A DNA stretch of 8,807 nucleotides, taken from assembly GCA_030149405.1 (NCBI GenBank), contig JASBRM010000054.1, positions 1-8,807 on the forward strand, read 5' to 3'. The position numbers and the translations under genes are program-made. Source of the DNA: Neptuniibacter sp. GTDB lineage: Bacteria; Pseudomonadota; Gammaproteobacteria; Pseudomonadales; Balneatricaceae. Below the pieces are notes generated by a model. That model had not been told where the DNA came from, did not search any database, and saw only the letters and a list, made by a program, of their open reading frames with translations. Each line of letters begins with the position of its first letter. Within the stretch, counting starts at the first letter, position 1. This document shows, piece by piece, positions 1 through 6,869 of this stretch.

Positions 1-307
1 ACGAACCAGAGCATTCAAACAGCAGATCAATGGCCAGCTCTTTCCATGGCAGATCTTCCGCATCAGATTCGCTGAGAACCTCTATGGCATCACCATCAAT
101 CAAAAGCTGCTTGCCATTATTCTCAACAGGCACCGGAAAACGACCATGGGTGGTATCGTATCGAGTCAGATAGGTTACAGTGTCCAGATCAGAGAGTTCA
201 TTAATTGCGACTACCCGGAACAGTTTCTGTAAACCCTTCTCATAAATCGCACGCAGCAAACACTGACCAATTCGGCCATACCCATTAATTGCGATGCGAT
301 AGCTCAA
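1..307 (-). CDS. epd: Erythrose-4-phosphate dehydrogenase / GAPDH-family protein, 5' part only
   Basis: This NAD-dependent dehydrogenase is truncated by the window edge, leaving about 102 N-terminal residues of a protein usually near 340. Family members oxidise D-erythrose-4-phosphate to 4-phosphoerythronate, an early step of pyridoxal-phosphate synthesis, or glyceraldehyde-3-phosphate in glycolysis; they are cytoplasmic. Seen in the translation: the Rossmann nucleotide-binding motif INGYGRIG (residues 7-14), VVAINEL (32-38), the family motif YDTTHGRF (50-57) and LPWKELAIDLLFECSG near the break. INEL rather than the INDL/INDP usual in GapA favours Epd, as does the position after transketolase. 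The catalytic Cys lies outside the window, so Epd versus Gap cannot be settled. The start is TTG at 305-307: an in-frame TAA lies about 18 bases upstream, no ATG or GTG intervenes, and AAAGGA precedes it by 11 bases. A pgk gene would be expected further left. Confidence 0.88.
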   Translation of the reverse strand, partial: MSYRIAINGYGRIGQCLLRAIYEKGLQKLFRVVAINELSDLDTVTYLTRYDTTHGRFPVPVENNGKQLLIDGDAIEVLSESDAEDLPWKELAIDLLFECSGS

Positions 308-318
308 TCTATTTCCCG

Positions 319-324
319 TCCTTT
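319..324 (-). promoter_or_regulatory. Shine-Dalgarno supporting the TTG start of epd
   Basis: On the minus strand AAAGGA lies 11 bases before the TTG at 307-305. It decides the start, because the frame is closed by TAA just upstream and offers no ATG. The site sits only six bases after the U-tract of the tkt terminator, so any ribosome loading here depends on RNA that has passed that terminator. Confidence 0.6.
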
Positions 325-330
325 ATAACT

Positions 331-356
331 AAAAACGGCCTGCATCAGGCAGGCCG
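331..356 (-). terminator. Intrinsic terminator after tkt, upstream of epd
   Basis: On the minus strand a perfect 8-bp GC-rich stem (CGGCCTGC / GCAGGCCG) encloses a 5-base loop CTGAT and is followed directly by TTTTT. In plus coordinates the arms are 336-343 and 349-356 and the A-tract is 331-335. It starts about 15 bases after the tkt stop codon. It looks like a full rho-independent terminator, yet epd begins only 24 bases beyond it with no room for a promoter, so it probably acts as a partial terminator or attenuator within a tkt-epd transcript. Confidence 0.85.
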
Positions 357-371
357 CTTAAAGAGTCTTGC

Positions 372-2366
372 TTAGAGTACAGATTTAACGGTTTCTACAA
401 CATTCTCAGTTGTGAAACCAAAGTGTTTGAACAGATCACCTGCAGGTGCAGACTCACCGAAAGTACGCATGCCTACGATAGCGCCGTTCAAACCAACGTA
501 CTTGTACCAGAAGTCCGCTTGCAGAGCTTCAACCGCAACACGTGCAGTCACAGCCGCTGGCAGTACAGATTCACGGTATTCAGCAGACTGCTGATCGAAC
601 AGACCCGTTTCAGGCATTGATACCACACGAACCTGCTTACCTTCTGCAGCCAGAGCTTCAGCAGCATCCATTGCCAGACCCACCTCAGAACCCGTAGCGA
701 TCAGGATCGCATCCGGCTGACCGTCAGTATCACGCAGGATGTAACCACCCTTAGCAATATTAGCCAGCTGTTCAGGAGTGCGCTGCTGGTGCGGCAGACC
801 CTGACGCGAGAATACCATCGCGGTTGGACCATCAACACGCTCAAGCGCTGCTTTCCAAGCTACTGCGGATTCAACCGCATCACATGGACGCCAGCAGCTC
901 ATGTTTGGTGTATGACGCAGGTTAGCTACTTGCTCAACTGGCTGGTGAGTTGGGCCATCTTCACCCAGACCGATAGAATCGTGAGTGTAAACGTGGATAG
1001 CACGTTGGCGCATCAATGCAGCCATACGTACAGCATTACGAGCGTATTCCATGAATACCAGGAAGGTTGCGCCGTACGGAATGAAACCACCGTGCAGTGC
1101 GATACCATTCATGATTGCAGACATACCGAATTCACGTACGCCGTAGAACAGGTAGTTGCCGGAAGCATCATCTTTTTCAACACCTTTACAACCAGACCAC
1201 AGCGTCAGGTTTGAACCAGCAAGGTCTGCAGATCCGCCCAGCAGTTCTGGTAGCATTGGGCCGTAAGCGTTCAATGCATTCTGAGATGCTTTACGGGAAG
1301 CAACTGTCTCGCCTTTCTCTGCAACTTCTGCAATGTATGCATCTGCTTTCTCAGAGAAGTCCGCTGGCAGCTCACCAGAGATACGACGCAGTAGTTCATC
1401 AGCCAGTTCTGGGTATTCAGCACGGTAAGCCGCGAAGCTTTCATTCCATACGTTTTCAGCGTGATTACCTGCTTCCTGAGCATTCCAGTCCGCTGCGATA
1501 TCCGCTGGAATTTCAAATGCAGGATGTTCCCAACCCAGACGCTCACGGGTCAGGGCAATCTCGTCATCACCCAGTGGCGCACCGTGGCAATCTTCTTTAC
1601 CTTCTTTGTTCGGAGAACCGAAACCGATCACTGTTTTACAGCAGATCAGTGTAGGCTGTTCTGTATTTTCCTGAGCCGCCTCAATCGCCGCACGGATCTG
1701 ATCAGCGTCGTGACCATCAACATTCGGGATCACCTGCCAGCCATAAGATTCAAAACGTTTAACGTTATCGTCGGTGTACCAACCTTCAACTTCACCGTCG
1801 ATAGAGATGCCATTGTCATCCCAGAATGCGATCAGCTTACCCAGGCCCAAAGTACCCGCCAGAGAGCATGCTTCGTGGGAGATACCTTCCATCAAACAGC
1901 CATCGCCCATGAACACATAAGTATTGTGATCAATGATCTCATGACCTTCGCGGTTGAACTGTGCAGCCAGAGTTTTCTCTGCAACAGCAAAACCTACAGC
2001 GTTGGTAATACCCTGACCTAAAGGACCGGTAGTCGTTTCAACACCCGGGCAGTATCCGTATTCTGGATGACCTGCAGTCTTAGAATGAAGCTGACGGAAG
2101 TTTTTCAGATCGTCGATAGAAACATCATAGCCAGTCAGATGTAACAGGCTGTAGATCAGCATAGAGCCATGTCCGTTAGATAGAACAAAGCGATCACGGT
2201 CAAACCACTGTGGGTTGTTAGGGTTGTGCTCCATGAAATCATTCCACAGCACTTCAGCGATATCCGCCATACCCATTGGGGCACCCGGGTGACCTGATTT
2301 AGCTTTCTGGACTGCATCCATGCTCAACGCGCGAATCGCGTTGGCAAGTTCTCTACGAGAGGACAT
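372..2366 (-). CDS. tkt: Transketolase
   Basis: Thiamine-diphosphate enzyme of the non-oxidative pentose phosphate pathway. It moves two-carbon ketol units between sugar phosphates (xylulose-5-P to ribose-5-P or erythrose-4-P) in the cytoplasm. The product is 664 residues, against 663 for E. coli TktA. Visible active-site positions: His26 in SGHPGAP, His66 in NGHGS, His100 in GHPEYG, the ThDP/Mg motif GDGCLMEG (154-161) with Asn185 in DDNGISIDG, His261 in CHGAPLG, catalytic Glu412 in VREFGMSA and His474 in DGPTHQP. The N-terminal ThDP domain, the middle Pyr domain and the C-terminal domain are all complete. I chose the ATG at 2366 because AGGAG lies 8 bases upstream and [12 protein letters not shown] aligns with the family N-terminus; the frame stays open upstream to 2531, but that 55-residue extension resembles nothing in the family. 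It is divergent from metK and followed by a terminator and epd, the product erythrose-4-phosphate being Epd's substrate. Confidence 0.97.
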   Translation of the reverse strand: MSSRRELANAIRALSMDAVQKAKSGHPGAPMGMADIAEVLWNDFMEHNPNNPQWFDRDRFVLSNGHGSMLIYSLLHLTGYDVSIDDLKNFRQLHSKTAGHPEYGYCPGVETTTGPLGQGITNAVGFAVAEKTLAAQFNREGHEIIDHNTYVFMGDGCLMEGISHEACSLAGTLGLGKLIAFWDDNGISIDGEVEGWYTDDNVKRFESYGWQVIPNVDGHDADQIRAAIEAAQENTEQPTLICCKTVIGFGSPNKEGKEDCHGAPLGDDEIALTRERLGWEHPAFEIPADIAADWNAQEAGNHAENVWNESFAAYRAEYPELADELLRRISGELPADFSEKADAYIAEVAEKGETVASRKASQNALNAYGPMLPELLGGSADLAGSNLTLWSGCKGVEKDDASGNYLFYGVREFGMSAIMNGIALHGGFIPYGATFLVFMEYARNAVRMAALMRQRAIHVYTHDSIGLGEDGPTHQPVEQVANLRHTPNMSCWRPCDAVESAVAWKAALERVDGPTAMVFSRQGLPHQQRTPEQLANIAKGGYILRDTDGQPDAILIATGSEVGLAMDAAEALAAEGKQVRVVSMPETGLFDQQSAEYRESVLPAAVTARVAVEALQADFWYKYVGLNGAIVGMRTFGESAPAGDLFKHFGFTTENVVETVKSVL

Positions 2367-2374
2367 TAACTCAG

Positions 2375-2380
2375 CTCCTG
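2375..2380 (-). promoter_or_regulatory. Shine-Dalgarno that fixes the tkt start
   Basis: CAGGAG on the minus strand, with 8 bases between AGGAG and the ATG at 2366-2364. It supports the 664-residue product over upstream in-frame ATGs at 2444 and 2531. A small hairpin (GGGC TTAC GCCC, plus 2380-2391) ends at the first base of this site and could affect ribosome access, but its stem is only 4 bp. Confidence 0.6.
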
Positions 2381-2411
2381 GGCGTAAGCCCAAATAAAGA
2401 AGGTTCGGAAA

Positions 2412-2429
2412 AAAATTGGGCGCAATTTT
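2412..2429 (-). promoter_or_regulatory. AT-rich hairpin with U-tract in tkt leader (possible attenuator)
   Basis: On the minus strand AAAATTG-CGCC-CAATTTT forms a perfect 7-bp stem with a 4-base loop, and its 3' arm continues into a run of seven Ts (plus 2409-2415). This is the layout of a weak intrinsic terminator about 45 bases before the tkt start. With one or two GC pairs the stem is weak, so an attenuator role is only a possibility; an AT-rich palindrome for another purpose is equally possible. Confidence 0.3.
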
Positions 2430-2469
2430 CTCGCAGATAGCCATTCTCTTCAAATAAGAATTGCACTTT

Positions 2470-2521
2470 CTGAGCAAAAATGAGCGATTTTCATCCAAAA
2501 TTTGATAATTCTCATGCTCAG
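2470..2521. repeat. Imperfect inverted repeat in the tkt/metK intergenic region
   Basis: The left arm CTGAGC-(AAAA)-ATGAG (2470-2484) is the reverse complement of the right arm CTCATGCTCAG (2511-2521) apart from the four-A bulge, giving 11 matched positions. The 26-base loop contains a further small hairpin, ATTTT-CATCC-AAAAT (2487-2501). As RNA it would form a bulged stem in either leader; as DNA it could be an operator. It is placed to affect tkt, metK or both. No regulator can be named from the sequence. Confidence 0.5.
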
Positions 2522-2558
2522 GCAGTCGCAATCGTATGCATTTAACTTAAGTCGCGGG

Positions 2559-2564
2559 TAGAAT
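2559..2564 (+). promoter_or_regulatory. Candidate -10 box for metK
   Basis: TAGAAT matches the sigma-70 -10 consensus at 5 of 6 positions. It would place the transcription start near 2571 and give metK a leader of roughly 100 bases. No good -35 hexamer stands 16-18 bases upstream (the best is TGCATT at 2537-2542), so an activator or a different start is possible. The leader shows only small stems and no recognised riboswitch. Confidence 0.3.
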
Positions 2565-2670
2565 ACGCGCTAATTTTTTATTCGGAAGGCACACCGCCTG
2601 CTAAACTTCTAAAGCTTCTGGCAACACTTGCAGCCTCTCCAGATCATTTTGTTTGAAGGTATAAATTACG

Positions 2671-3861
2671 ATGAGCGAATACGGCTTATTTACATCTGAA
2701 TCAGTTTCCGAAGGCCATCCGGACAAGATTGCGGATCAGATTTCTGACGCAGTTCTAGATGCAATCATTGCGGAAGACAAATATGCCCGCGTTGCTTGTG
2801 AAACTATGGTTAAAACCGGTGTTGCCGTAGTATCTGGTGAAATCACAACTTCTGCCTGGGTTGATCTGGAAGATCTGGTACGAAAGGTAATCTGTGATAT
2901 CGGTTATACCTCTTCTGAAGTGGGTTACGATGGCGAGACCTGTGGTGTCATCAACATCATCGGTAAACAGTCTCCTGATATCAATCAGGGTGTAGACCGC
3001 TCGAAGCCAGAAGATCAGGGCGCTGGCGACCAGGGTCTGATGTTCGGTTACGCATCAAACGAAACTGACGTACTGATGCCTGCGCCAATTACCTATTCAC
3101 ATCGCTTGGTTGAGCGCCAGGCGGAAGCACGTAAGTCAGGCTTGCTGCCATGGTTACGTCCTGATGCGAAGTCACAGCTGACTTTCCGTTACGAAAACGG
3201 CAAACCTGTGGCAGTAGATGCGATCGTTCTTTCTACTCAGCACAATCCTGAAGTTTCCCAGTCTGACCTGCGCGAAGCGGTGATGGAGCTGATCATCAAA
3301 CACACCATCCCTGCCGAGTGGCTGACTAAGGATACTCAATACCACATCAACCCAACCGGCAACTTTGTAATCGGTGGCCCTGTAGGTGACTGTGGTTTAA
3401 CGGGTCGTAAGATTATTGTTGATACCTATGGCGGCATGGCTCGTCACGGTGGTGGTGCCTTCTCGGGTAAGGACCCATCAAAAGTTGACCGTTCTGCAGC
3501 TTACGCTGGTCGTTATGTCGCTAAGAATATCGTTGCTGCTGGCCTGGCAGATCGTTGTGAAATTCAGGTTTCCTACGCGATTGGTGTTGCAGAGCCAACG
3601 TCTGTTTCCATCAACACATTTGGCACAGGCAAGATCTCCGATGAGAAGATCATCCAGCTGGTTCGCGAGCACTTTGATCTACGTCCATACGCGATCACAA
3701 CGATGCTGGACCTTCTTCATCCAATGTATCAGCCGACTGCAGCTTATGGTCACTTTGGCCGCAACCCATTTGAAATGGAGTATAAAGGTGAAACATTTAC
3801 TGCTTTCACCTGGGAGCGCACCGATAAAGCGGATGCATTGAGAGAAGCGGCCGGACTATAA
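2671..3861 (+). CDS. metK: S-adenosylmethionine synthase
   Basis: Methionine adenosyltransferase makes S-adenosylmethionine from methionine and ATP, releasing phosphate and pyrophosphate; it is a cytoplasmic tetramer and supplies most cellular methyl transfer. The product is 396 residues, the length I recall for Pseudomonas MetK and slightly longer than the 384 of E. coli. Visible motifs: GHPDK (15-19) near the N-terminus with the ATP-binding His16 and Asp18, the signature GAGDQG (117-122) in the flexible active-site loop region, [12 protein letters not shown] (226-237), and the P-loop-like signature GGGAFSGKD (260-268). All three repeated domains are complete and no key residue is missing. 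The ATG has GAAGG 11 bases upstream. The gene is divergent from tkt and closed by its own terminator, so it is probably a single-gene transcript. Confidence 0.98.
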   Translation: MSEYGLFTSESVSEGHPDKIADQISDAVLDAIIAEDKYARVACETMVKTGVAVVSGEITTSAWVDLEDLVRKVICDIGYTSSEVGYDGETCGVINIIGKQSPDINQGVDRSKPEDQGAGDQGLMFGYASNETDVLMPAPITYSHRLVERQAEARKSGLLPWLRPDAKSQLTFRYENGKPVAVDAIVLSTQHNPEVSQSDLREAVMELIIKHTIPAEWLTKDTQYHINPTGNFVIGGPVGDCGLTGRKIIVDTYGGMARHGGGAFSGKDPSKVDRSAAYAGRYVAKNIVAAGLADRCEIQVSYAIGVAEPTSVSINTFGTGKISDEKIIQLVREHFDLRPYAITTMLDLLHPMYQPTAAYGHFGRNPFEMEYKGETFTAFTWERTDKADALREAAGL

Positions 3862-3890
3862 ACATCTTTTTAAAACAAATGTTTAAAAAC

Positions 3891-3916
3891 AAAGCACCTT
3901 CGGGTGCTTTTTTATT
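3891..3916 (+). terminator. metK: Intrinsic terminator after metK
   Basis: A perfect 8-bp stem AAAGCACC / GGTGCTTT (3891-3898 and 3903-3910) is capped by a TTCG tetraloop and followed by a T-run to 3913 and ATT. It begins 30 bases after the metK stop. An additional AAACAT/ATGTTT pair (3860-3865 and 3879-3884) between the stop and the terminator is AT-only apart from one pair and is probably incidental. Confidence 0.92.
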
Positions 3917-3943
3917 GCCTATAAAAAAATATATAGTAATAAT
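3915..3943 (+). promoter_or_regulatory. Candidate promoter for the c-di-GMP gene and following genes
   Basis: Just past the metK terminator, TTGCCT (3915-3920) and AATAAT (3938-3943) are separated by 17 bases of very AT-rich DNA, a plausible sigma-70 arrangement. Transcription would begin about 20-25 bases before the gene at 3973. In such AT-rich sequence chance matches are common, so the exact boxes are uncertain, although a promoter somewhere here is expected because the terminator precedes it. Confidence 0.35.
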
Positions 3944-3972
3944 AAGGGTTTACTGTTTCATAAAGATAATAA

Positions 3973-6081
3973 ATGCAGCTTAGCAACTACAGCATCCGTA
4001 ATAAGCTTATAGGGCTTGTCACCATTCTGGTCATTGGCATCCTCGCGACTTCCAGTCTGGCTTTTTATTTTTCTTACCAAGACACCACAAACAGTAAAAA
4101 AGAGATCATCCGCAGTGTGGTCCAGTCTTCTATTAGTCAAATCAATTCATTAAAAGAACAACAACTTCCTGACTCAGAATATCTAAAACAGCTCAAACAT
4201 GTGGTTTATTCCACCAGATATTCTGAACTAGAATATTTATACCTTCTGGATAACAGAAACCGGTTTGTTTTCCATCCAGAAAAACCTGAACTTGAAGGCC
4301 TCTCAATTTCAACACTGAAATCCGTTTCTCACCCAGAGATGTTTCTTGAGGGTATAGAGAAAACGGTCACGAACCGTTCTAACTTCTGGACCATTATGTG
4401 GCCTCGCCCTGACGGTGGCCCGGCAATCAAAAAGTTGACCTATGCTGAAGTTATACCGAATACAGAATTCATACTAGCAACGGGAATTTACCTAGATGAT
4501 CTCGGTCCTCTGTATCTCAAACGAGCGGCCAGCTATGCAACCATTACCGTTATAGTGCTGCTTGTAGCTATATTTGCTGCTCTGATTATTTCCAGAAACC
4601 TGGTACAACCCATCATCCGTTTATCTGATCAAATGGAAGACCTTTCCAGAGGTGATATGGGACAGGAATTCCAATCCATCTTACGCCAGGATGAGATTGG
4701 AAAAATGGCCAGAACACTTGAGCATTTCAGAAACAATCTACTCGAGAATCAACGCCTCAAACATATGCAGGAACATTTCAGATTTCTGGAAAGCTTTGAT
4801 CCGGTAACGCGACTCTACAACAGACAAGCCATGGGCGAAGCCATTGAACGAGAAATACTGCGTAATCATGAAAATCAGGACCCGATTTTCTTTCTGAATA
4901 TCCGCTTCGACCTTCTGAGAAATTTGACGATAGAACTGGGGGAGGAGCAGCGGGATCTCATTCTTATCGAAACAGCAAAGCGTTTGCGACGTCTGCTCAA
5001 CTTCAACCACAGGTTAGGCCGCCTTTCAGAAGGCAGCTTTGGTCTTCTGCTGTTGAACCCTCCTCAGGACGACAGCATCGATAGCCTGGCTAAATCAATT
5101 CTTGAAACTATAGAAAAGCCAATCCAGCTGGATACTGTGCAAGTTCAGATCTCTGCGCGCTTAGGTATTACCTCATTCCCGGAAGATGGCGAACAACCTT
5201 TCGAACTCTTGGGCAGAGCAGAGCTGGCAGCAAAAGAAGCCAGAAAGAGAGAGCAGGGCTGGATCATGTTCAATGCCATCCGCCAAACTCAGGATGAGCA
5301 GAAGATGGAACTGTGGCAGGACCTCTCAACTGCTCTGGATCAGGACCAGTTCCACCTGGTTTTCCAACCATTATTCGACCTCAATTTTAACGCACCACTC
5401 GCAGCTGAGGTTCTTCTAAGATGGAACCACCCAGAACGCGGGCCGATCTCACCAGCGGTATTTGTTCCGCTTGCTGAACAAAGTGGTTTGATTTCCAGAC
5501 TGGATCACTGGGTGCTCAATGCTGTTGCCAAACAATGTCGCGTCTGGCTTGACAAAAAACTGCCGTTCCCGAAAGTAGCGATTAACCTTTCTGGAATCAG
5601 TTTCATGCGCGCAGATTTCGAAGATAAGTTACAAAGCATTTTCAATGCGCATAATGTCAACCTGCGTCACATAGAGCTGGAATTAACAGAAGGGGTTCTG
5701 ATAGAAGACCTCAGCCGTATCCAGGAAAAGCTCAATCGTGTCAGGAAGACTGGCGTAAGCATTTCTATTGATGACTTTGGTACTGGTTATTCATCGTTGA
5801 GCCGTATTAAAAGCCTGCCAGTGGATAACATCAAAATTGATAAATCATTTATTGATGATCTCGAAAACAGCCCACAGAATCTAAAAATAGTTCAGGCAAT
5901 CATCCTTATGGCACATGGGCTTCAGCTCAAGGTTGTTGCCGAAGGTGTTGAAACTGAAAATCAACTCTCCATTCTCAGGAAAGAGCAGTGTAATATCGTG
6001 CAAGGTTATTTACTGAGTCGCCCGCTGCCTGTTTCCGAATTTGAAGCCCTGCTTGATGAAGATCTAGTAATTGAAGGCTAA
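3973..6081 (+). CDS. Membrane Cache-HAMP-GGDEF-EAL protein, probable c-di-GMP phosphodiesterase
   Basis: A 702-residue inner-membrane signalling protein. Order: transmembrane helix about 11-35; periplasmic single-Cache-type sensor about 36-182, with FHPEKPELEGL (100-110) and WPRPDGGP...KKLTYAE...ATGIYLDDL typical of that fold; second helix about 189-206; HAMP linker about 207-260; GGDEF-like domain about 268-435; EAL domain about 445-695. The GGDEF signature is replaced by SEGSF (352-356), the metal-binding Asp positions are Asn309 and Arg311, and no RxxD inhibitory site is seen, so this half should be inactive as a cyclase. The EAL half has Glu479 (as EVL), Asn538 (NLS), Glu570 (ELTE), Asp600-Asp601 (DDFGTGYSS), Lys621 (KID), Glu657 (AEGVE) and Gln677 (QGYLLSRPLP), the full set expected of an active phosphodiesterase making pGpG. 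The ribosome site before ATG 3973 is weak (AAAGA). rsmE follows after 30 bases with no terminator. The sensed ligand is unknown. Confidence 0.9.
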   Translation: MQLSNYSIRNKLIGLVTILVIGILATSSLAFYFSYQDTTNSKKEIIRSVVQSSISQINSLKEQQLPDSEYLKQLKHVVYSTRYSELEYLYLLDNRNRFVFHPEKPELEGLSISTLKSVSHPEMFLEGIEKTVTNRSNFWTIMWPRPDGGPAIKKLTYAEVIPNTEFILATGIYLDDLGPLYLKRAASYATITVIVLLVAIFAALIISRNLVQPIIRLSDQMEDLSRGDMGQEFQSILRQDEIGKMARTLEHFRNNLLENQRLKHMQEHFRFLESFDPVTRLYNRQAMGEAIEREILRNHENQDPIFFLNIRFDLLRNLTIELGEEQRDLILIETAKRLRRLLNFNHRLGRLSEGSFGLLLLNPPQDDSIDSLAKSILETIEKPIQLDTVQVQISARLGITSFPEDGEQPFELLGRAELAAKEARKREQGWIMFNAIRQTQDEQKMELWQDLSTALDQDQFHLVFQPLFDLNFNAPLAAEVLLRWNHPERGPISPAVFVPLAEQSGLISRLDHWVLNAVAKQCRVWLDKKLPFPKVAINLSGISFMRADFEDKLQSIFNAHNVNLRHIELELTEGVLIEDLSRIQEKLNRVRKTGVSISIDDFGTGYSSLSRIKSLPVDNIKIDKSFIDDLENSPQNLKIVQAIILMAHGLQLKVVAEGVETENQLSILRKEQCNIVQGYLLSRPLPVSEFEALLDEDLVIEG

Positions 6082-6111
6082 AGCTGGCAGCCAACACAAA
6101 TAGGTTTATTA

Positions 6112-6837
6112 ATGCGTATGCCGCGTTTTTATGACCCTCAGGATCTTAATGAGGGCATGACTATTGAATTGTGTGAAAATGCAGTCCAACACATCAGCAG
6201 AGCGCTGCGTATGCGCCCTGGTGAAACCATTAAGCTCTTCAACGGTGACGGCTCCGACTACCTGGCAACGCTTGCATCAGTTGAAAAACGCTCTGTCCGT
6301 GCCCACATAGATAAAAAGTTAGACGTGCCGGTTGAAAGCAATCTGAAAATTCATATCGGACAAACTCTTTCCCGTGGCGAAAGAATGGACTATGCCGTTC
6401 AGAAAAGCACCGAGATGGGAGTGAATGAAATTACTCCTCTTTTTTCTGAACGCTGTGAAGTGAAGCTACCGACTGAACGCCAACCTAAACGCGTTCAGCA
6501 TTGGCAACAAACGGCCATTAGTGCTTGCGAACAAAGCGGCAGAGTAGTCCCTCCAAAAATACAGGCGCCACAAAAGCTTAGAGACTGGCTAGCTGCACAA
6601 ACGGCTGACCTTAAATTTGTGCTTCATCACCATAGTGAGAAGCCACTGGAGCAACTGGAACCACCTGAATCAATCGCTCTCTTAATAGGGCCAGAAGGCG
6701 GTCTTACAGAAGACGAAGTTGAACTTGCACAGGAATATGGTTTCCAACCGCTGACTTTAGGCCCCAGAGTGATGCGCACAGAAACAGCGCCGGTTGCAGC
6801 GTTGGCAGTCTTAAATTACTTGTGGGGTGATATTTAA
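6112..6837 (+). CDS. rsmE: 16S rRNA (uracil-1498-N3)-methyltransferase
   Basis: Methylates N3 of U1498 in 16S rRNA of the 30S subunit, using S-adenosylmethionine. At 241 residues it matches E. coli RsmE (243). Visible: MRMPRFY at the N-terminus, a PUA-like RNA-binding domain about 1-74, then a SPOUT methyltransferase domain with GQTLSRGERMD (83-93), QKSTEMGV (97-104), PLFSERCEVKL (109-119), ACEQSGR (138-144) and the knot/SAM-binding loops LIGPEGGLT (191-199) and LGPRVMRTETA (216-226). No key motif is missing. ATG 6112 follows a weak AGG 8 bases upstream; a second ATG two codons later would change little. The gap to the upstream signalling gene is 30 bases and to gshB 32 bases, with no terminator, which suggests one transcript. 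Confidence 0.96.
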   Translation: MRMPRFYDPQDLNEGMTIELCENAVQHISRALRMRPGETIKLFNGDGSDYLATLASVEKRSVRAHIDKKLDVPVESNLKIHIGQTLSRGERMDYAVQKSTEMGVNEITPLFSERCEVKLPTERQPKRVQHWQQTAISACEQSGRVVPPKIQAPQKLRDWLAAQTADLKFVLHHHSEKPLEQLEPPESIALLIGPEGGLTEDEVELAQEYGFQPLTLGPRVMRTETAPVAALAVLNYLWGDI

Positions 6838-6869
6838 CCTCCACTTACAACCTTTACAGGAAACAGATC

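Larger units (their letters stand above)
2367..2670. promoter_or_regulatory. Divergent tkt/metK intergenic region
   Basis: This 304-bp non-coding region must hold the promoters for both genes. It contains an imperfect inverted repeat at 2470-2521, an AT-rich hairpin at 2412-2429 in the presumed tkt leader, a small hairpin beside the tkt ribosome site at 2380-2391, and a TAGAAT hexamer at 2559-2564 that could be the metK -10 box. For tkt a weak TTGCGA (2531-2526) and TATCAA (2507-2502) pair with an 18-base spacer can be drawn on the minus strand; its spacer overlaps the right arm of the inverted repeat. metK has GAAGG (2655-2659) 11 bases before its ATG. No small gene, tRNA or S-adenosylmethionine riboswitch that I recognise is present. 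In P. aeruginosa an ArsR-type gene sits between these two genes, to my recollection; here there is none. Confidence 0.6.

Noticed and set aside
789..2021. Long open frames on the plus strand opposite tkt
   Set aside because: They are antisense to a conserved coding gene, have Cys/Arg/His-rich non-globular translations and no supporting ribosome sites; they are shadows.
2367..2531. In-frame 55-residue N-terminal extension of transketolase
   Set aside because: The extension has no family counterpart, while ATG 2366 has a good ribosome site and gives the standard length and N-terminus.
3416..3841. 141-codon open frame inside metK in another frame
   Set aside because: It overlaps a highly conserved gene completely and its translation resembles no protein family.
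3860..3884. AAACAT / ATGTTT inverted repeat after metK as a separate element
   Set aside because: Only 6 bp, nearly all AT, with a 13-base loop; the GC-rich terminator directly downstream explains the region.
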